From Blautia sp. (GTDB lineage Bacteria; Bacillota; Clostridia; Lachnospirales; Lachnospiraceae), in contig JAUUSJ010000105.1 in the NCBI GenBank assembly GCA_030841965.1, forward strand, positions 1 through 14,672: a stretch of DNA of 14,672 nucleotides, written 5' to 3'. The translations under genes were made by a program, and so were the position numbers. Below, in pieces: positions 13,546 to 14,672 of this stretch. The notes beneath the pieces were generated by a model. The model searched no databases, was not told the origin of the DNA, and saw only the letters and a list, made by a program, of their open reading frames with translations. Each line of letters begins with the position of its first letter. Within the stretch, counting starts at the first letter, position 1.

Positions 13546-14346
13546 TTACAGTTCAAAGGTTTCCAAATCATCTGGCACGTAGACTGCTTTGCCAAAATAT
13601 TGCTTTGCCTCCTTCGTGTATAATTCCTTTCTCTTCCCAAAGGTTGCCTCCTCTGTATGGTATAAAATCAAGTTCTCGACACCTAATTCTTCTGCCAATA
13701 TGGCGGCATCCTTGGCGGTGGAATGATGTTTTTCATAAGGCTTAAAAATATCCGCCTGGTCATAGAGACAGAATGCTTCGTGCATAAGCCAAGTACTATT
13801 CTTTGCGTACTTTTCCTCGCATTCTTTATATGGCTCGTCTCCACAGCAAGTTAACTTCTCGTTCTCATTTAGCTGGATTGTGAAGCCAAATTGTTTGTCT
13901 TTTGTGGACTGAATATCAAAAAATGTCACTTTCTTTCCCAAGATTTCATATTCTTCGCCGTCCTCCACTGTGATTAAGTGAATTCTCTTGCCAACCATCT
14001 TCGCCTGTTTTTTTATGAGAAGCATATTGGATAGTTTATGTAAAATCTTTATTACTTCATCATGGGCGTATATATTGACGTCTCCATCTATCTTACCTGC
14101 CACCATATTCTGGGCAAAAAGACGAATCATCCAAATCATTCCTGTGATATGGTCGATATGTTTATGGGTCACAAAGATATCTCTCATATCGCTCCAATCA
14201 AGGTTCGCTTTCTTCAGTTGTTGCATAATGCCATTGCCACCGCCGGCGTCTACCATGAAGTGATGATTGTCTTCGCTTAGGACGAAGCAGGTATTATAGT
14301 ATTTGGTTACCATTGCGTTTCCGGTTCCTAATATGGTAAGTTTCAT
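13546..14346 (-). CDS. Metallo-beta-lactamase fold protein, RNase Z-like
   Basis: From the ATG at 14346 the protein has 266 residues. The metal motif THKHIDH (H61, H63, D65, H66) is the HxHxDH signature. CCGDEPY, LMHEAFC and HHSTAKDAA follow the RNase Z order, and a final histidine lies in ILYHTEE. RNase Z proteins trim tRNA 3' ends, but this protein lacks an obvious exosite arm and is more like the RNase Z-related hydrolases of unknown substrate in Clostridia. A GTG at 14355 would add three residues. The ATG with GAGGTG six bases upstream is preferred. The gene has its own promoter. No convincing terminator was seen between it and the next promoter. Confidence 0.85.
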   Translation of the reverse strand: MKLTILGTGNAMVTKYYNTCFVLSEDNHHFMVDAGGGNGIMQQLKKANLDWSDMRDIFVTHKHIDHITGMIWMIRLFAQNMVAGKIDGDVNIYAHDEVIKILHKLSNMLLIKKQAKMVGKRIHLITVEDGEEYEILGKKVTFFDIQSTKDKQFGFTIQLNENEKLTCCGDEPYKECEEKYAKNSTWLMHEAFCLYDQADIFKPYEKHHSTAKDAAILAEELGVENLILYHTEEATFGKRKELYTKEAKQYFGKAVYVPDDLETFEL

Positions 14347-14418
14347 TCTCTGCACCTCTTTGTTTATGATTTATGTTTTTCTGATTTTTGAAAATGTTTG
14401 AATGGATTTGCTTTTTTG

Positions 14419-14447
14419 ATTTTAGCATAGAATTTTTTATTTTTCAA
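14419..14447 (-). promoter_or_regulatory. Promoter of the metallo-beta-lactamase gene
   Basis: On the minus strand TTGAAA (14447-14442) and TAAAAT (14424-14419) are 17 bases apart, with a TG one base before the -10 (extended -10). The leader would be about 65 bases. The promoter lies between family 1 copy E and the gene. Confidence 0.65.
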
Positions 14448-14516
14448 CTCTTGTGCGAAGCTCGAATTGTTTTGGGTTTGAGAAGGGGGATGGGGATAGA
14501 TGTTAATATGAGAATA

Positions 14517-14648
14517 GACGCTGAGGGAGGAGACAGAGATATGCCCCGTAAACACGTTCGTTCCCACGATTTTTCGACATACGCTGATTTTTGCCGCCTC
14601 CCGCAAACTCGCGCCTTCGGCACTCAAACAGTGCTCCAGCGGCAAAGC
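14517..14648 (-). repeat. Family 1 hairpin element, copy E (3' part only)
   Basis: Read on the minus strand it starts at GCTTTGCCGCTGG and continues through the tip hairpin (GTGCC-GAA-GGCGC) and the inner 3' arm GTATGTCGAAAAATCG to the outer 3' arm and the end GCGTC. The 5' portion is absent: beyond 14648 the sequence is unrelated. Its 3' end faces the metallo-beta-lactamase gene and is followed by a C-rich, G-poor stretch, as with copy D. Confidence 0.85.
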
Positions 14649-14672
14649 AATGTCATTTAGTTAAGATTGAAG

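Overview
The window looks like a chromosomal stretch from a low-GC Firmicute of the class Clostridia, most likely a Lachnospiraceae gut commensal. The evidence is AGGAGG-type ribosome binding sites on nearly every gene, a class II galactose-1-phosphate uridylyltransferase, a YerC-type TrpR relative, a DUF1836 protein, a COG2509 flavoprotein and a LUD-domain protein. The genus cannot be fixed from the sequence alone. No transposase, integrase, phage gene, rRNA, tRNA or CRISPR array was seen.

Layout, left to right: repeat-rich DNA (1-350); a LUD-domain gene (476-1114, +); a 213-bp hairpin element and 73-bp tandem repeats (1271-1654); glyA and a stand-alone aspartokinase-type ACT protein as a minus-strand pair (1655-3388); a small ORF remnant and a mosaic of repeat pieces with the galT terminator (3480-3945); the galE-galT operon (6486 down to 3968, minus strand); a 1.4-kb gene-free region packed with repeats (6487-7902); a divergent AraC-family regulator (7903); yerC, a small membrane protein, a YcdX-like PHP phosphatase, an overlapping DUF1836 gene and a lipoprotein (8813-11735, all +); a two-way terminator; a COG2509 FAD protein (minus) with a promoter and leader hairpin; an RNase Z-like metallo-beta-lactamase protein (minus); and a last, truncated hairpin element at the right edge.

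The metabolic genes are ordinary. galE and galT interconvert and activate galactose, and the divergent AraC protein, which resembles raffinose/melibiose-type regulators, is a plausible neighbour regulator. glyA makes glycine and one-carbon units, and its ACT partner probably senses an amino acid.

The striking content lies between the genes. A family of about 213-bp elements, here called family 1, occurs in three full copies (1271-1483, 6673-6884, 7587-7800), two half copies at the window edges and at least one isolated 5' end. Each full copy folds end to end into one long rod. The outer stem differs in sequence between copies but stays complementary within each copy, and two inner stems show paired substitutions as well. 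The internal loops are nearly invariant. That pattern indicates selection on, or mobilisation through, a folded RNA or single-stranded DNA rather than a protein. Three further small repeat families (118-262 type, GGGGTCAAAA type, and a 169-bp element with 37-bp inverted ends) and two tandem arrays (73 bp and about 41 bp) sit in the same intergenic spaces, often nested. The family 1 elements are the best candidate here for something not yet described.
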